DNA from: JBAZDV01 sp041669745
Lineage (GTDB): Archaea > Thermoplasmatota > Thermoplasmata > Methanomassiliicoccales > Methanomethylophilaceae
Reading direction: 5' to 3'
Length of the DNA stretch: 6,108 bases
NCBI GenBank assembly: GCA_041669745.1
Contig: JBAYAO010000080.1
Coordinates: 1 to 6,108, forward strand
Positions 4,890-6,108 of the stretch are shown piece by piece. How positions within the stretch are numbered: the first letter of the stretch is position 1; every line of letters starts with the position of its first letter. The position numbers and the translations under genes are program-made. The notes below the pieces were generated by a model. It searched no databases, was not told where the DNA came from, and saw nothing but the letters and a program-made list of their open reading frames with translations.

Positions 4890-6061
4890 TCGTCCATCAG
4901 GAAATCGATGAAGTTCATTATCCTTATACCGTCGAGGTCGTTGTACTTCTCGTCGTCTGCGGTGATTATAGTCTTGTGGCGTCCGTTGACGGATATCAGC
5001 AGGTCGATCTCGTCATCGGTGATATCATCGGTGAGAGAGGCGGCGACCTGGAAGTATTCCGTGTCGTTGTTCCTCTTTGCGACGAAGTCTATCTCGGTGC
5101 CTCTGTAGGATCCCACCATCACAGTGTAGTCTCTTCGCAGCAATTCCATCAGGACCACGTTCTCTAGCATCCTTTGTGCATCGCCTTCCCCGTATCCCAC
5201 GGATGCGGATCTCAGACCCACGTCTGTGAGATAGTATTTGGAATTGGTCTTCATTTCCTGTCTGGCCCTGAGATCGTACCTTGGGATGCGGATTATGAGA
5301 TGCGTTTCCTCCAATGCCACCAGATAGGAATCCACTGCCTTCTGGTTTTTTAGATTCAGATTGCTGGCTATGTTGGCGGGGGACATCAGGGAACAGCAGT
5401 TTTCCATCACATATCCCATAACGCGGTACATGACGTCGAAATTTCGGATCTCGTTCCACGGCATGACCTCCCGGACCAGTATCGAACACTGGATGCCAGT
5501 AAGCAATTCGTTCACCGTCTCCGGTTCCATGTTAGTCCTGACTGCCGGCAGAGAACCCACTCTGATATAATCCCCATATCTGGATCTCATCGATTCGTAT
5601 GAGATGTCGCAGGGGTTCAGTTCTACGAATTCCCTGAAGGACAGCGGCAGCATCTTTACGGTGTACGTTCCGGTCATCATGTCCGGAGCGAATCTGTTGG
5701 TATTGGAACATGTCAGATACAGGTCTGCATCCAGATTGTTCCGTATCCATTCTATGCTCTGTTCCCAGTTCCTGATCATCACGATGTCGTCCAGAAAGAT
5801 GTACATGCGCCCCCCGGAGTCGTTTCTCTCTAGGAAAGAGCACAATTCGGAATGTTCCCTGACCGCACAGGGATGATCGAGATCCAGATAGACGATGTCC
5901 TCGTTCCTAACACCTGCTGAGCGTAGAGATATGATGAATTGTTTCACCAGTGTGGATTTTCCGCATCCTTTTATCCCCGAAATCACTTTTATCAGTTCCC
6001 TGTGATCCCTCAACCCGTTCAATTCATCCATGTATCTTTTTCTGAGGATCAGTTTTCTCAT
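4886..6061 (-). CDS. AAA_14/DUF4143 family ATPase
   Basis: A 391-residue protein of the ATP-binding AAA_14 plus DUF4143 family, whose cellular role is not established. Walker A is GIKGCGKST (29-37, K35). The Walker B-like strand is MYIFLDDI (86-93), with D91-D92 where many relatives have D-E. CSNTNRF (118-124) matches the sensor position and LPLSFREF (138-145) is a hallmark of this family. A winged-helix-like segment follows (about 225-260, SPANIASNLN). The C-terminal DUF4143 part has YLTDVGLR (277-284), ENVVLMELLRR (300-310), EIDFVAKR (323-330) and EYFQVAASL (335-343). This C-terminal region resembles a PD-(D/E)xK fold, but the usual E-x-K catalytic strand reads QVA, so nuclease activity is unlikely. 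Length is normal. The start at 6061 has a TATA element about 25 nt upstream and no Shine-Dalgarno, implying a leaderless mRNA. The stop is TAG, overlapping the aminotransferase stop. No partner gene is visible. Confidence 0.9.
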   Translation of the reverse strand: MRKLILRKRYMDELNGLRDHRELIKVISGIKGCGKSTLVKQFIISLRSAGVRNEDIVYLDLDHPCAVREHSELCSFLERNDSGGRMYIFLDDIVMIRNWEQSIEWIRNNLDADLYLTCSNTNRFAPDMMTGTYTVKMLPLSFREFVELNPCDISYESMRSRYGDYIRVGSLPAVRTNMEPETVNELLTGIQCSILVREVMPWNEIRNFDVMYRVMGYVMENCCSLMSPANIASNLNLKNQKAVDSYLVALEETHLIIRIPRYDLRARQEMKTNSKYYLTDVGLRSASVGYGEGDAQRMLENVVLMELLRRDYTVMVGSYRGTEIDFVAKRNNDTEYFQVAASLTDDITDDEIDLLISVNGRHKTIITADDEKYNDLDGIRIMNFIDFLMDD

Positions 6062-6082
6062 CGTGCGAAGTACGAGATTGAG

Positions 6083-6088
6083 TTATAA
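6083..6088 (-). promoter_or_regulatory. TATA element for the DUF4143 ATPase
   Basis: TTATAA on the - strand, inside ACTTATAACT, is centred about 25 nt from the ATG at 6061, so the transcript should start essentially on the start codon. A further AT-rich stretch, TTTTTAAAAC, at 6099-6107 could be a BRE-side context or belong to a neighbouring promoter beyond the window. Confidence 0.6.
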
Positions 6089-6108
6089 GTCAGTTTTGTT
6101 TTAAAAAG

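Noticed and set aside
5025..5489. 154-codon open frame on the - strand
   Set aside because: It is an alternative frame inside the DUF4143 ATPase, rich in Gly/Arg as expected for an out-of-frame reading.

Overview
The window is archaeal chromosome. It opens with the last ~292 nt of a 16S rRNA gene on the + strand, ending in the canonical GGATCACCTCCT tail. Archaeal identity rests on the 16S sequence, on a translation factor found only in archaea and eukaryotes (aIF2-beta), and on TATA-type promoters about 25 nt upstream of starts. No tRNA-Ala or 23S gene follows the 16S; an opposite-strand protein gene begins to be encoded within 200 bp. An unlinked 16S is a known trait of Thermoplasmata. The 16S sequence, the moderate GC content and the DUF4143-type ATPase make Methanomassiliicoccales or a relative my best guess. 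That is inference from memory, without a database search.

Layout: (1) 1-292, 16S 3' end (+). (2) 293-484, a 192-bp trailer and convergent intergenic region holding a perfect 9-bp hairpin, further inverted repeats, and oligo-T tracts suited to ending transcription from both sides. (3) 485-1417, CorA-type divalent metal channel (-). (4) 1466-1538, tRNA-Gln(UUG) (-), with its own TATA element. (5) 1675-2928, archaeal/eukaryal-type MiaB-like methylthiotransferase (e-MtaB/CDKAL1 type) (-). (6) 2935-3570, translation initiation factor aIF2-beta with a C-terminal TRAM domain (-). Genes 6 and 5 form a tight two-gene operon in which the ribosome-binding site of the second gene overlaps the stop codon of the first. 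(7) 3571-3716, a divergent promoter region. (8) 3717-4889, a fold-type-I PLP aminotransferase of the LysN/ARO8/KAT type (+). (9) 4886-6061, an AAA_14/DUF4143 ATPase (-), overlapping the aminotransferase tail-to-tail by 4 bp. (10) 6062-6108, the promoter of the ATPase gene.

Most of the window is information-processing machinery: 16S rRNA, a tRNA, an initiation factor and a tRNA-modifying enzyme. One transporter, one amino-acid enzyme and one orphan ATPase complete it. Three genes (corA, the aminotransferase and the ATPase) have a TATA element so close to the ATG that their mRNAs should be leaderless. The aIF2-beta/MtaB operon instead has Shine-Dalgarno sequences matching the anti-SD visible at the end of the 16S. 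I see no CRISPR array, insertion sequence or clear new multi-gene system. The points most worth checking are the 16S trailer structures, the leaderless/SD split, the pair of TRAM-domain proteins, the C.A mismatch in the tRNA-Gln anticodon stem, and the ATPase with a TAG stop and a decayed nuclease-like C-terminal domain.
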